Of a stretch of 35,436 nucleotides of DNA, positions 25,817 to 34,125 are shown piece by piece; position 1 is the first letter of the stretch, and every line of letters starts with the position of its first letter. The position numbers were made by a program, and so were the translations under genes. The DNA comes from Propionivibrio sp. (GTDB lineage: Bacteria > Pseudomonadota > Gammaproteobacteria > Burkholderiales > Rhodocyclaceae). The stretch is from assembly GCF_029255185.1 (NCBI RefSeq), contig NZ_JAPUVO010000070.1, positions 1 to 35,436 on the forward strand. The letters are read 5' to 3'. The notes beneath the pieces are model-generated. The model was not told where the DNA came from, made no database searches, and worked only from the letters and a program-made list of their open reading frames with translations.

Positions 25817-27085
25817 ATGCACGACGAAGCGAACATTATGCAAATTCAAATCATCAATGGCCGGCTGATCGACCCGAAAATGGGCATCGACGCCAAGACC
25901 GATTTGTATCTCGCCAACGGTCGTGTCGCCGCCCTTGGCCAGCCCCCGGCGAACTTTACGCCGCAGCGGACCATCGATGCCAACGGCATGATTATCTGCC
26001 CGGGACTAGTTGACCTGTCAGCACGGCTAGCCAGCCTCGAATCGGAACTCACGGCGGCGGTTGCCGGCGGCGTCACGGCCGTCGCTTGCCCGCCCGACAC
26101 CAAGCCGCCACTCGATGAGCCGGGACTGGTTGAACGCTTGGTCCGGCGCAGTGAAACCCTCGGCCTGGCGCGCGTCTTCCCGATTGGCGCACTAACCCAG
26201 CAACTGGCCGGCGAAAAACTGTCAGAAATGATCAGCCTGACGCGCGCCGGTTGCATCGCCTTCTCGCAGGCCAAGCAACCGATCTTCGATACCCAGGTCC
26301 TACTGCGCGCCATGCAATACGCCGCCACCTTTGATTATGCAATCCGTCTTCGTCCACAGGATCATTATTTGGCGCGCGACGGCGTCGCGCATGACGGCGA
26401 GGTGGCCTCCCGATTGGGCCTGGCCGGCATTCCGGTATGCGCCGAAACGGTCGCCATCGCCACCGCCCTGCACCTGGCGCAGGAAACCGGGGCCCGTCTG
26501 CACCTGGCGCGGCTGTCTTCGGCGCCCGGCGTCGCCCTGGTCCGTGCGGCCAAGCACAATGGCATCAAGGTCAGTTGTGACGTGGCTATTCACCACCTGC
26601 ATCTGTCCGAAGTGGATATCGGCTACTTCGACAGCCAAGCACGTTTCGATCCACCACTGCGCACGGGCAGTGACCGCGATGCGTTGCGTGTCGCCGCCGC
26701 CGAAGGACTGGCTGCCATCTGTTCGGACCACACGCCGGTCGATGCCGATGGCAAGCAATTGCCCTTTGCTGAAGCCCTGCCCGGAGCCACCGGCCTTGAA
26801 CTGCTGCTGCCATTGCTTCTGAAATGGGCAGAGGAGACAAATCTTCCGCTGCTTGCCGCGCTAGCCAGAGTCACCTGCGATCCGGCCGCGATCCTCGGCA
26901 TCGAAAGCGGTTCGCTGGAGATTGGTCGCCCGGCCGATGTCTGCATCTTTGACCCGGCCGAACCCTGGGTGCTTACCCCGGAAGTCCTGCACAGCCAGGG
27001 CAAAAACACGCCGTTCATGGGCTACGAAATGGCCGGACGGGTGCACACCACCTTGGTCGGCGGACGCGTTGTTTTCGAAATTTGA
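25817..27085 (+). CDS. pyrC': Inactive dihydroorotase homologue (PyrC'/PyrX), PyrB partner
   Basis: Dihydroorotase-fold protein (422 aa) of the type that forms a non-catalytic scaffold with PyrB in pseudomonads. The zinc motif of active enzymes, normally Asp-x-His-x-His after PGL, reads PGLVDLSARLAS, so both histidines are replaced (Ser68, Arg70). The usual lysine/histidine metal segment around residues 150-180 is also not recognisable. Later conserved parts remain: VAIHHLHLSE (about 254-263), CSDHTPVD (about 297-304), and the GSLEIGRPADVCIFDP and GRVHTTLVGG ends. The start is uncertain: ATG 25817 lies 3 bases after pyrB with GGGGA upstream, while ATG 25838 begins at the family-like MQIQIINGRLIDP. 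A true dihydroorotase must be elsewhere in the genome. Confidence 0.93.
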   Translation: MHDEANIMQIQIINGRLIDPKMGIDAKTDLYLANGRVAALGQPPANFTPQRTIDANGMIICPGLVDLSARLASLESELTAAVAGGVTAVACPPDTKPPLDEPGLVERLVRRSETLGLARVFPIGALTQQLAGEKLSEMISLTRAGCIAFSQAKQPIFDTQVLLRAMQYAATFDYAIRLRPQDHYLARDGVAHDGEVASRLGLAGIPVCAETVAIATALHLAQETGARLHLARLSSAPGVALVRAAKHNGIKVSCDVAIHHLHLSEVDIGYFDSQARFDPPLRTGSDRDALRVAAAEGLAAICSDHTPVDADGKQLPFAEALPGATGLELLLPLLLKWAEETNLPLLAALARVTCDPAAILGIESGSLEIGRPADVCIFDPAEPWVLTPEVLHSQGKNTPFMGYEMAGRVHTTLVGGRVVFEI

Positions 27086-27101
27086 ATCTGGGAAAGTGCG
27101 T

Positions 27102-27251
27102 AAACGCTCTCAACGCAGAGGGCGCAGAGGCACAGAGATCGCAGAGAGAAATTCGATATTAACGGGTGATAGTTCTCTTTTCAGAATCCTTTGACTTTGC
27201 TTTTTCTCTGCGATCTCTGCGCCTCTGCGCCCTCTGCGTTGAAAGAGGTTT
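27102..27251. repeat. CGCAGAG-unit hairpin repeat, copy A2
   Basis: A long, nearly perfect inverted repeat between convergent pyrC' and yggT. The left arm is 27102-27149 and the right arm 27203-27251. Each arm has four units of the form CGCAGAG (or CTCTGCG) spaced by 1-2 bases. The third unit differs by one base on the left (CACAGAG at 27131), and there are a few mismatches in the outer AACGCTCTCAACGC / GCGTTGAAAGAGGTT ends. The loop is about 53 bases. It is the best-preserved copy of the family. Confidence 0.9.
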
Positions 27252-27265
27252 ACGTACCAAAGTCA

Positions 27266-27805
27266 TTACAGGAAGATGAGCACGAGCTGCGCCAGCAGTA
27301 TGGCGATCAGCGGCGAGAGGTCGATGGCGGCGATGGGCGGAACGATACGCCGGATCGGGTAAAGGAAAGTGTGGGTCAGTTGCGCCAGCGGAAGAGCCAG
27401 CGCAGAGTGCGGGTTCACCCAGGAAAGAATAGCCTGCAGAAACAGCGCTCCGATCAGCAGGTAAATGCTGATGCGCAGCGTGGCCAGCACCGCGTGCCAT
27501 AGCATTAGCGCGACCAGATCGCCGCTGACCATCATTTCCAGACCGCCGCGCAACGAAAACACCGCAAACAACAGCAGGACCTGCAACAGGTAAGCCGGCA
27601 ACAGGCTGGCCAGGTCGAGCCCGAACAGTCCCGGCAACAGCTTGCGCAATGGCATGACCAGCCAGTTGGTGAGTTGCACGACAAAGGCGCCGACCTGATT
27701 GCGGAATGAGACACGGAAAGCCTGCATGTAAAACCGCAGGAGCAGCGCGACGCTGAAGAAGCCGATCAGTGTGTCGAGCAGGAACAGTTCTGCTTGCATC
27801 AACAT
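27266..27805 (-). CDS. yggT: YggT family membrane protein
   Basis: Small inner-membrane protein (179 aa from ATG 27805) of the YggT family, whose function is unclear; in some bacteria it affects osmotic stress tolerance or membrane organisation. Two tandem YggT modules are visible, each a hydrophobic helix followed by a re-entrant segment with a conserved Pro. The first has QLTNWLVMPLRKLLP (about residues 44-58) and the second LTHTFLYPIRRIVPP (about 144-158). Four to five membrane helices are likely. A TTG at 27811 overlaps the proC stop as TTGA and is an alternative start only two codons longer; ATG 27805 has GGAG 10 bases upstream. It is the last gene of yggS-proC-yggT. Confidence 0.9.
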   Translation of the reverse strand: MLMQAELFLLDTLIGFFSVALLLRFYMQAFRVSFRNQVGAFVVQLTNWLVMPLRKLLPGLFGLDLASLLPAYLLQVLLLFAVFSLRGGLEMMVSGDLVALMLWHAVLATLRISIYLLIGALFLQAILSWVNPHSALALPLAQLTHTFLYPIRRIVPPIAAIDLSPLIAILLAQLVLIFL

Positions 27806-27807
27806 GA

Positions 27808-28620
27808 TCAATCCGCTCCGAGCAATTCGCCCAACTCGCCACCGCGTGCATTGGCCGCCAACGCGCCGGCGACAATGCCCTCCTTGAAGCCGTGTTCGAT
27901 CATCTTCAGCAGTGCAGCCTCGGTTGTTCCGCCTTTTGAGGTCACCCGCTCACGCAGCACGCTAGCGGGTTCTTCAGACTGGGCCGCCAGCTTGGCCGCA
28001 CCCAGCGTCGTTTCAATTGAAAGCTGGCGTGCTTGGCGCTCGGTAAAACCGAGCTCCATTGCGGCTTGCTGCAGGGCTTCAATGAACAGAAAGAGATAGG
28101 CCGGACCGCTGCCGGAAATGGCCGTCACGGCATTCATCTGGGCTTCGTCGGTGACCCACAAGGTGCTGCCGACGGCCTGCAATACCCGTTCGGCACCGAG
28201 TCGTTCGGCCTCAGAGACGGAGGGCAGGGCAAATAGGCCGGTGACGCCGGAACTGATCAACGCCGGGGTATTGGGCATGGCGCGCACCAGTTTGTCGTAA
28301 CCGCCCAGCCAGCGCGACAGATCGGCCAGGCGCAGGCCGGCGGCAATGCTGATGATCAGTTGGTGTTTGAGCTGCTTGCGCAGTGACACACAGGCCGTGC
28401 GCATCTGCTGCGGTTTGACCGCCAGTAACAAAACGTCACTCTGCAGGGCAACGCTCTCCGGCTCGGCGTAACAGCACACCCGGTAGTCTTTTTCAAGCCG
28501 CGCACGACTGTTTTCGTCGATTTCAATAACGGTTATCTCGCTTGCAGGAAAGCCATGATTGAGCAAGCCCCCGATCAGTGCGTTGGCCATATTGCCGCCG
28601 CCCAGGAAGGTTATTTTCAT
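27808..28620 (-). CDS. proC: Pyrroline-5-carboxylate reductase ProC
   Basis: Last enzyme of proline synthesis, reducing 1-pyrroline-5-carboxylate with NAD(P)H (270 aa, normal length). The N-terminal Rossmann motif is FLGGGNMANALIGGLL (4-19). LLAVKPQQM (about 70-78) and MPNTPALISSGVTGLFA (about 115-131) follow. The C-terminal helical domain carries the family signature around SGSGPAYLFLFIEALQQA and GGTTEAALLKM. Its ATG overlaps the yggS TGA (ATGA). The yggS-proC-yggT order is common in proteobacteria, and yggS belongs to a PLP-homeostasis family linked to amino acid metabolism. Confidence 0.97.
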   Translation of the reverse strand: MKITFLGGGNMANALIGGLLNHGFPASEITVIEIDENSRARLEKDYRVCCYAEPESVALQSDVLLLAVKPQQMRTACVSLRKQLKHQLIISIAAGLRLADLSRWLGGYDKLVRAMPNTPALISSGVTGLFALPSVSEAERLGAERVLQAVGSTLWVTDEAQMNAVTAISGSGPAYLFLFIEALQQAAMELGFTERQARQLSIETTLGAAKLAAQSEEPASVLRERVTSKGGTTEAALLKMIEHGFKEGIVAGALAANARGGELGELLGAD

Positions 28621-29315
28621 GTTCTGTTTCTTTCACCAAAAATTGCGCTGCCCACACGTACCATTGTGGCACCCTCGGCAATTGCCGCTTCAAGGTCATG
28701 GCTCATGCCGATTGACAGCGTATCGAGCAACAGGCCGTCCCCTTTTAATTGTTCATACGTCTCACGCAGTTGGGCAAATGCCTGTCGCTGCTGCGCAAAG
28801 TCGTCCACCGGTGCCGGAATGGCCATCAAGCCCCGCAGTTTCAGGCGCGGAAGCGATGCCACCTGGCGCGCCAGAAAAGGTACTTCAGCCACCGCCACGC
28901 CGCTCTTCGAGGCTTCGCCGCTGACATTGACCTGCAGGCAAACCTGCAAGGATGGCAGCCCGTCGGGGCGCTGCTCGGCCAGCCGTTCTGCGATCTGCAG
29001 ACGATCGACCGAATGCACCCAGTCGAAGAACCCTGCCACCTGCCGCGTCTTGTTGCTTTGCAAGGGGCCGATGAAGTGCCACTCCAGCCCCAGCTCGGCG
29101 AGATCAACCAACTCGGCGGCCTTCTTCAGCCCCTCCTGCACGTAGTTCTCACCGAAAGCCTTCTGCCCCGCAGTTGCCGCTTCGCGCACCGAGGTCGCCG
29201 GCCAGGTCTTGCTGACCGCGAGCAGTCTTATCTCGTCAGGGTTTCGTCCAAACTTTCGGGCGGCGGCGTCAATGCGCACGATAACGGCTTGCAGCTTAGC
29301 GGAAATTGTAGTCAT
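28617..29315 (-). CDS. yggS: YggS/PLPBP family pyridoxal-phosphate homeostasis protein
   Basis: Single-domain PLP-binding protein (232 aa from ATG 29315) of the PLPBP family. It controls free PLP and affects amino and keto acid pools; no enzyme activity has been found in the family. The PLP lysine is Lys36 in IRLLAVSKTWPA. AFGENYVQEGLKKA, WHFIGPLQSNKTRQVAGFFDWVHSVDR and LSIGMSHDLEAAIAEGATMVRVGSAIFG are further conserved blocks, the last being the phosphate-binding end. A longer in-frame reading to 29534 would run through the pilT promoter and start, so it is rejected. The gene is divergent from pilT with 70 bases between the starts, an arrangement widely conserved with pilT. Confidence 0.96.
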   Translation of the reverse strand: MTTISAKLQAVIVRIDAAARKFGRNPDEIRLLAVSKTWPATSVREAATAGQKAFGENYVQEGLKKAAELVDLAELGLEWHFIGPLQSNKTRQVAGFFDWVHSVDRLQIAERLAEQRPDGLPSLQVCLQVNVSGEASKSGVAVAEVPFLARQVASLPRLKLRGLMAIPAPVDDFAQQRQAFAQLRETYEQLKGDGLLLDTLSIGMSHDLEAAIAEGATMVRVGSAIFGERNRT

Positions 29316-29385
29316 AATCAGACGTTGCCCGGATGCGCCAAAGTATAGCACTGTGCCTCTACCCCCGCTGAGGAAGAGAACCCCG

Positions 29386-30432
29386 ATGGATATCACCGAA
29401 CTGCTGGCCTTTAGTGTCAAAAACAAGGCGTCTGACCTGCACCTATCGTCGGGCCTGCCACCGATGATTCGCGTACATGGCGATGTACGCCGCATCAACC
29501 TTCCCGCCATGGAGCATAAAGACGTGCATGCCATGGTCTACGACATCATGAATGATGGTCAGCGCAAGCATTACGAGGAGGTTCTCGAGTGCGATTTTTC
29601 ATTCGAGATACCTAATCTGGCGCGTTTCCGTGTCAATGCCTTTGTCCAAAACCGGGGCGCGGCGGCGGTCTTCCGGACCATTCCCTCCAAGATAATGTCG
29701 CTCGAGGATCTGAACTGTCCAAAGATATTCAAGGATATTTCCGAGTATCCACGTGGCATCGTTCTGGTCACCGGCCCGACCGGTTCGGGCAAATCGACGA
29801 CGCTGGCAGCGATGGTCAACCACATTAACGAGAACGAACACGCGCACATTCTCACCGTCGAGGATCCGATCGAGTTCGTGCACGAATCCAAAAAGTGCCT
29901 GATCAACCAGCGCGAAGTCGGACCGCACACCCTATCCTTCGCCAACGCGCTGCGCTCGGCACTGCGCGAAGATCCGGATGTCATCCTGGTCGGCGAAATG
30001 CGCGATCTGGAAACTATTCGCCTCGCGCTCTCCGGTGCCGAAACCGGTCACCTCGTCTTTGGCACCTTGCACACTTCGAGCGCGGCCAAGACGATCGACC
30101 GTATCGTCGATGTTTTTCCGGCAGCCGAAAAGGAAATGGTTCGCTCGATGCTGTCCGAATCGCTACGCGCCGTCATTTCACAAACACTGCTCAAGACCAA
30201 GGACGGCACGGGGAGAACGGCAGCACATGAAATCATGATTGGCACGCCGGCGATTCGTAACCTGATCCGTGAAAACAAGGTAGCGCAGATGTATTCTGCG
30301 ATCCAGACCGGGGCCCAACTGGGCATGCAAACTCTGGATCAGAATTTGCTCGATCTGGTTCGCCGCAATGTCGTTTCATCGGCCGAGGCGCGCGGCAAGG
30401 CGGCCAACAAAGAGAATTTCCAGGGTGCCTAA
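29386..30432 (+). CDS. pilT: Twitching motility retraction ATPase PilT
   Basis: Hexameric cytoplasmic ATPase that powers depolymerisation and retraction of type IV pili (348 aa). Walker A is GPTGSGKSTT (130-139, Lys136). The Asp box follows in EDPIEFVH, Walker B in DPDVILVGEMRD, and His boxes in ETGHLVFGTLHTSSAAKTIDR. The PilT-specific C-terminal AIRNLIREN motif is present, which separates it from PilB and PilU. ATG 29386 was chosen because MDITELLAFSVKNKASDLHLS is the usual PilT N-terminus and GAGGAAGAG precedes it. It is followed by pilU after 28 bases. Confidence 0.98.
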   Translation: MDITELLAFSVKNKASDLHLSSGLPPMIRVHGDVRRINLPAMEHKDVHAMVYDIMNDGQRKHYEEVLECDFSFEIPNLARFRVNAFVQNRGAAAVFRTIPSKIMSLEDLNCPKIFKDISEYPRGIVLVTGPTGSGKSTTLAAMVNHINENEHAHILTVEDPIEFVHESKKCLINQREVGPHTLSFANALRSALREDPDVILVGEMRDLETIRLALSGAETGHLVFGTLHTSSAAKTIDRIVDVFPAAEKEMVRSMLSESLRAVISQTLLKTKDGTGRTAAHEIMIGTPAIRNLIRENKVAQMYSAIQTGAQLGMQTLDQNLLDLVRRNVVSSAEARGKAANKENFQGA

Positions 30433-30460
30433 GGTATTCACGTAGAGAGGTAGTTTATTC

Positions 30461-31597
30461 ATGGAACGCGATCAGGCTCTAAAATTCATGCACGATCTTC
30501 TGCGCCTGATGTCGCAGAAAAATGGTTCGGACCTCTTTATTACGGCCAACTTCCCACCGGCAATCAAAGTAGATGGCAAGGTGACTCCGGTTTCCAACCA
30601 GATACTGACCTCTTCGCACACCGCTGAGCTGGCGCGCTCGATAATGAACGACCGGCAGGCCGCCGAATTCGAAACCACCAAGGAATGCAACTTTGCTATC
30701 TCGCCTTCAGGGATCGGGCGCTTCCGGGTCAATACCCTGATCCAGCAAGGGCGGGTGGCCGTCATCTGCCGCACCATCAACTTGGCGATCCCGACCCTTG
30801 AAGAACTTGGTTTGCCGCCCGTACTGAAGGATATTGCGATGACCAAGCGCGGCTTGGTCATCTTTGTCGGTGGCACGGGTACCGGAAAAACCACCTCGCT
30901 GGCGGCACTGGTCGATCACCGCAATAAAAACAGCCACGGCCACATCATCACCATTGAAGATCCGATCGAATTCATTCACGAGCACAGGGGCTGTATCGTC
31001 ACGCAACGCGAAATCGGCGTCGACACCGACTCATGGGAGGTTGCACTGAAGAACACCTTGCGCCAGGCGCCCGATGTCATCCTGATGGGCGAAATCCGCG
31101 ACCGAGAAACGATGGACCACGCGGTCGCCTTCGCCGAGACCGGCCACCTCTGCCTGGCCACCCTGCATGCCAACAGCTCGAACCAGGCCATCGACCGCAT
31201 CATCAACTTCTTCCCGGAAGAACGGCGTCACCAGTTGCTGATGGATCTTTCGCTCAACCTGCGGGCGCTGGTCTCCCAGCGTCTGCTCTCCAAGAAGGAC
31301 GGCAAGGGCCGGGTGGCGGCGATTGAGATCATGCTCAACTCGCCGCTAATCTCCGATCTCATCTTCAAGGGCGAAGTTCATGAGATCAAGGAGATCATGA
31401 AAAAGTCACGCGAACTGGGGATGCAAACCTTCGACCAGGCGATCTTTGATCACTACGAGGGCGGGCGCATTACCTACGAGGATGCCCTGCGCAACGCCGA
31501 TTCGATCAATGACCTGCGCTTGCAGATCAAGCTCTACGGCAAGGAGTCGAAGGACAGAGACCTTAACTCGGGAATTGGCCATCTCGAAGTCGTCTAG
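30461..31597 (+). CDS. pilU: Twitching motility accessory ATPase PilU
   Basis: PilT paralogue (378 aa) that assists PilT-dependent retraction. Walker A reads GGTGTGKTTS (137-146, Lys143), a PilU-type variant. EDPIEFIHEHRGCIVTQREIG, PDVILMGEIRDRETM (Walker B) and ETGHLCLATLHANSSNQAIDR (His box) follow. The C-terminus extends beyond PilT and lacks the AIRNLIRE motif, having LISDLIFKGEVHEIKEIM instead. GAGAGG lies about 10 bases before ATG 30461. It ends 32 bases before hairpin repeat A3 and is convergent with leuA. Confidence 0.97.
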   Translation: MERDQALKFMHDLLRLMSQKNGSDLFITANFPPAIKVDGKVTPVSNQILTSSHTAELARSIMNDRQAAEFETTKECNFAISPSGIGRFRVNTLIQQGRVAVICRTINLAIPTLEELGLPPVLKDIAMTKRGLVIFVGGTGTGKTTSLAALVDHRNKNSHGHIITIEDPIEFIHEHRGCIVTQREIGVDTDSWEVALKNTLRQAPDVILMGEIRDRETMDHAVAFAETGHLCLATLHANSSNQAIDRIINFFPEERRHQLLMDLSLNLRALVSQRLLSKKDGKGRVAAIEIMLNSPLISDLIFKGEVHEIKEIMKKSRELGMQTFDQAIFDHYEGGRITYEDALRNADSINDLRLQIKLYGKESKDRDLNSGIGHLEVV

Positions 31598-31629
31598 CAG
31601 TGCCCGGACCCCTCAACCCTGCGCAAAAA

Positions 31630-31739
31630 GCAAAGACGCCAAGATCGCAGAAAAAAATCAGGCGTGACAAGAATTCATTTTCTCTCTGCGTCCTCTGCGG
31701 CTCTGCGATCTCTGCGTTAAAAGAGGTGTTTCTCTTTGC
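31630..31739. repeat. CGCAGAG-unit hairpin repeat, copy A3 (degenerate left arm)
   Basis: Third copy of the family, between convergent pilU and leuA. The right side (31681-31716) has four CTCTGCG units. The left side is much altered: a 9-base match GATCGCAGA (31643-31651) pairs with TCTGCGATC (31702-31710), and outer ends GCAAAG (31630-31635) pair with CTTTGC (31734-31739). The stem is therefore shorter and interrupted compared with the other two copies. Confidence 0.75.
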
Positions 31740-31762
31740 ATTGGTACTGCCACCCTAGATGC

Positions 31763-33451
31763 TCAGGCAGCCTTGACGTTCTTCCCGGTAGCACTGAGGC
31801 GGTTGACCCCGCTCATTAGCGCCTGGATCGAGGCGGTGACGATGTTGGCGTCCATGCCGACACCGTAGCATTCGCGTTCGCTGCCAACCTGCGTCACTTC
31901 CATGAAAGCGCAGGCTTTGGCGTCGCCGCCCTCGCGGCTGCTGCCCATCGAACGTTCTTCATAACTGCGCACCTGTAGCGTGATGCCGAGCTTGCGCAAG
32001 GCATGAACAGCGGCATCAATCGGGCCGTTGCCCTCGCCGGTCAGAACGTGGGTTTCACCGTTCATCTGCAGCGTGAGGCGAATGCCCTGGGTGGCACCAT
32101 CCTCGAAGAGGTGATGCTTGACGTAGCGCACGGGGTCGCCAGTTTCGAGATAGGTTTTCGAAAAAAGCGTCCAGATGTCGGCAGCCTCCATCTCGCCACC
32201 ATGCTGATCGGTGAAACGTTGAACCTCGGCCGAGAATTCGACCTGCAGCCGGCGTGGCATAACGACACCGTATTCGGTCTCAAGCAGGTAGGCGATGCCG
32301 CCTTTGCCGGACTGGCTATTGATGCGGATCACCGAGTCGTAGCTGCGGCCAAGATCGGCCGGGTCGATCGGTAGGTAGGGCAGATTCCACTGTGCACCGA
32401 CCTCCTGCGCTGAAAACCCCTTTTTGATCGCATCCTGATGTGATCCGGAGAAGGCCGTAAACACCAGGTCGCCGACGTAGGGATGGCGCGGGTGGATCGG
32501 CATCTGTGTGCAGTGCTCGAAGTGGCGCGCGATGGCGTTGATGTCTGAGAAGTCGAGATTGGGCGCAACTCCCTGGGTGTAGAGATTGAGCGCCAGGGTT
32601 ACCAGATCAACGTTGCCGGTGCGTTCGCCATTGCCAAAAAGGCAGCCTTCGACACGGTCAGCGCCGGCCATTAAGCCAAGTTCGGCAGCGGCCACCGCCG
32701 TTCCCCGGTCGTTGTGTGGGTGTAGACTGATGATGCAAGAGTCTCGGTGCGCCAGATGGCGATGCATCCATTCAATCTGATCGGCATAGACGTTGGGGGT
32801 GGCCATTTCCACCGTGGTTGGCAGATTGAGGATAATCTTGTTGTCCGGTGTTGCGCCCCAGGCTTCGCTCACCGCGTTGCACACCTCGAGCGCGAAGTCG
32901 AGTTCGGTCGCGGTAAAGTTTTCGGGGCTGTACTCAAGCACCCATTCGGTATCCGGATTTTCCTGGGCAAGTTGCTTAACGAGGGTGACCGCTGACACGG
33001 CCATAGTCACTACCTCGTCCTTGCTCATGCCGAAGACGATTTCGCGGAAAGGCTTGGAAGTGGCGTTGTAGATATGAACGATGGCGCGGCGTGCGCCCCT
33101 GAGCGACTCGAAGGTGCGGCGGATAAACTGCTCGCGTGCTGGGGCCAGTACCTCTATTGTCACATCGTCGGGAATATGCCGGCCTTCGATCAGCTTGCGC
33201 ACGAAATCGAAATCGGTCTGCGAGGCCGAAGGGAAGGCAACCTCGATTTCCTTGAAGCCGATCTCGCACAGGGTCTTGAACATGCGCATCTTGCGCTCGG
33301 CGTTCATCGGCTCGAACAATGCCTGATTGCCGTCACGCAGGTCAGTGCTCATCCAGATGGGTGCCGTGGTGATGGTGCGGGCAGGCCACTGACGGTCGGC
33401 TATCCTGACCGGCGGAAAGGGCGAGTATTTGGTGGCAGGGTTCTTCAACAT
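31763..33451 (-). CDS. leuA: 2-isopropylmalate synthase LeuA (long form, type 2)
   Basis: First committed enzyme of leucine synthesis: acetyl-CoA plus 2-oxoisovalerate to 2-isopropylmalate (562 aa). The catalytic TIM barrel begins at [13 protein letters not shown] (33-45, Arg39/Asp40). Metal-binding residues lie in [19 protein letters not shown], and [15 protein letters not shown] is typical. The C-terminal regulatory domain (about 430-562), which senses leucine in known enzymes, includes [15 protein letters not shown] and [32 protein letters not shown] split across its strands. The N-terminal [15 protein letters not shown] and the length place it in the long LeuA family, distinct from the roughly 510 aa E. 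coli type. No leuBCD is adjacent. AGGAG lies about 10 bases upstream of the start. No leucine-rich leader peptide is visible upstream. Confidence 0.96.
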   Translation of the reverse strand: MLKNPATKYSPFPPVRIADRQWPARTITTAPIWMSTDLRDGNQALFEPMNAERKMRMFKTLCEIGFKEIEVAFPSASQTDFDFVRKLIEGRHIPDDVTIEVLAPAREQFIRRTFESLRGARRAIVHIYNATSKPFREIVFGMSKDEVVTMAVSAVTLVKQLAQENPDTEWVLEYSPENFTATELDFALEVCNAVSEAWGATPDNKIILNLPTTVEMATPNVYADQIEWMHRHLAHRDSCIISLHPHNDRGTAVAAAELGLMAGADRVEGCLFGNGERTGNVDLVTLALNLYTQGVAPNLDFSDINAIARHFEHCTQMPIHPRHPYVGDLVFTAFSGSHQDAIKKGFSAQEVGAQWNLPYLPIDPADLGRSYDSVIRINSQSGKGGIAYLLETEYGVVMPRRLQVEFSAEVQRFTDQHGGEMEAADIWTLFSKTYLETGDPVRYVKHHLFEDGATQGIRLTLQMNGETHVLTGEGNGPIDAAVHALRKLGITLQVRSYEERSMGSSREGGDAKACAFMEVTQVGSERECYGVGMDANIVTASIQALMSGVNRLSATGKNVKAA

Positions 33452-33615
33452 GATGGGCTACTCCTAGTTCGGTGCATGGGCTTTTTACGATGAGTCAATA
33501 CTACCCAATGCGGCGCGGCAGGTGCTTGCGTTTTGTAGTCTATTAATCGACAGATACGATATATAATTGCCTTAAAAACGCATAAATAGAAATAATATGT
33601 CTTTAAGGATTCAAA
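33452..33615. promoter_or_regulatory. AT-rich divergent control region of leuA and the Lrp-type gene
   Basis: This 164-base stretch is markedly AT-rich from about 33531 to 33612, unlike its surroundings. It holds a plus-strand TATAAT (33562-33567), but no -35 at a good distance. Lrp-family proteins often bind such regions and control the divergent gene and themselves. That role is inferred from the layout; no defined operator was recognised. Confidence 0.4.
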
Positions 33616-34089
33616 ATGGGCAATAATGCTGAAATTGATCGCTTCGACCGGAAGATCTTGCAGGTGCTGCAAGAAGACGGGCGCATCAGTAATCAGGATC
33701 TGGCCGACCGTATCGGGCTCTCACCTTCGCCCTGCTTACGGCGAGTGCGGGCGCTCGAGGAAGCGGGGGTGGTCATCGCTTATCGCGCCCTGCTAAACGC
33801 CAAGGCACTGGGGTACACGCTGATGGCGCTGATCTACATCTCGATGGACAAGCACACACCCGAACGCTTTGAGCACTTCGAGAAGGCCATCTGCCAAATC
33901 TCCGAGGTGCTTGAATGCCTCCTGGTTACTGGCCAGGACGCCGATTATCAGATCAAGGTCGTGGTTAAAGATATGGACGCCTTCCAGGAACTCTTGCTCA
34001 ACCGCATCACACGCATCCAGGGCGTAACCGGCGTGCATTCCAGCTTCGTCCTGCGCCGGGTGGTCGACAAGACGGCACTGCCGGTTTAA
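33616..34089 (+). CDS. Lrp/AsnC family transcriptional regulator
   Basis: DNA-binding regulator of the feast/famine (Lrp/AsnC) family, 157 aa. An N-terminal winged HTH occupies about residues 6-60 (DRFDRKILQVLQEDGRIS, then LADRIGLSPSPCLRRVRALEEAGVV). A RAM ligand-binding domain follows at about 70-150, with VLECLLVTGQDADYQIKVVVKDM, which includes the G-x-x-D-Y effector-binding turn. It is divergent from leuA, suggesting a role in branched-chain amino acid response, but the sequence does not identify the ligand. AAGGA at 33605-33609 precedes the start. It is convergent with rpoH, with only 36 bases between the stops. Confidence 0.94.
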   Translation: MGNNAEIDRFDRKILQVLQEDGRISNQDLADRIGLSPSPCLRRVRALEEAGVVIAYRALLNAKALGYTLMALIYISMDKHTPERFEHFEKAICQISEVLECLLVTGQDADYQIKVVVKDMDAFQELLLNRITRIQGVTGVHSSFVLRRVVDKTALPV

Positions 34090-34125
34090 GCCCGGCCATT
34101 CCGGGGAATCTGGTGAATCCGCTAC

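Noticed and set aside
27159-27875. 238-codon minus-strand ORF crossing the A2 repeat and yggT
   Set aside because: It reads through the hairpin repeat and out of frame with yggT, whose two modules are clear; the repeat often creates false ORFs.
33452-33615. Leucine attenuator leader before leuA
   Set aside because: Short ORFs on the minus strand here contain no run of leucine codons and no terminator hairpin with a T run was seen.
34090-34125. ATTCC-GGGGAAT mini-hairpin between lrp-type gene and rpoH as a terminator
   Set aside because: The stem is only five pairs with a two-base loop and there is no following T run on either strand.
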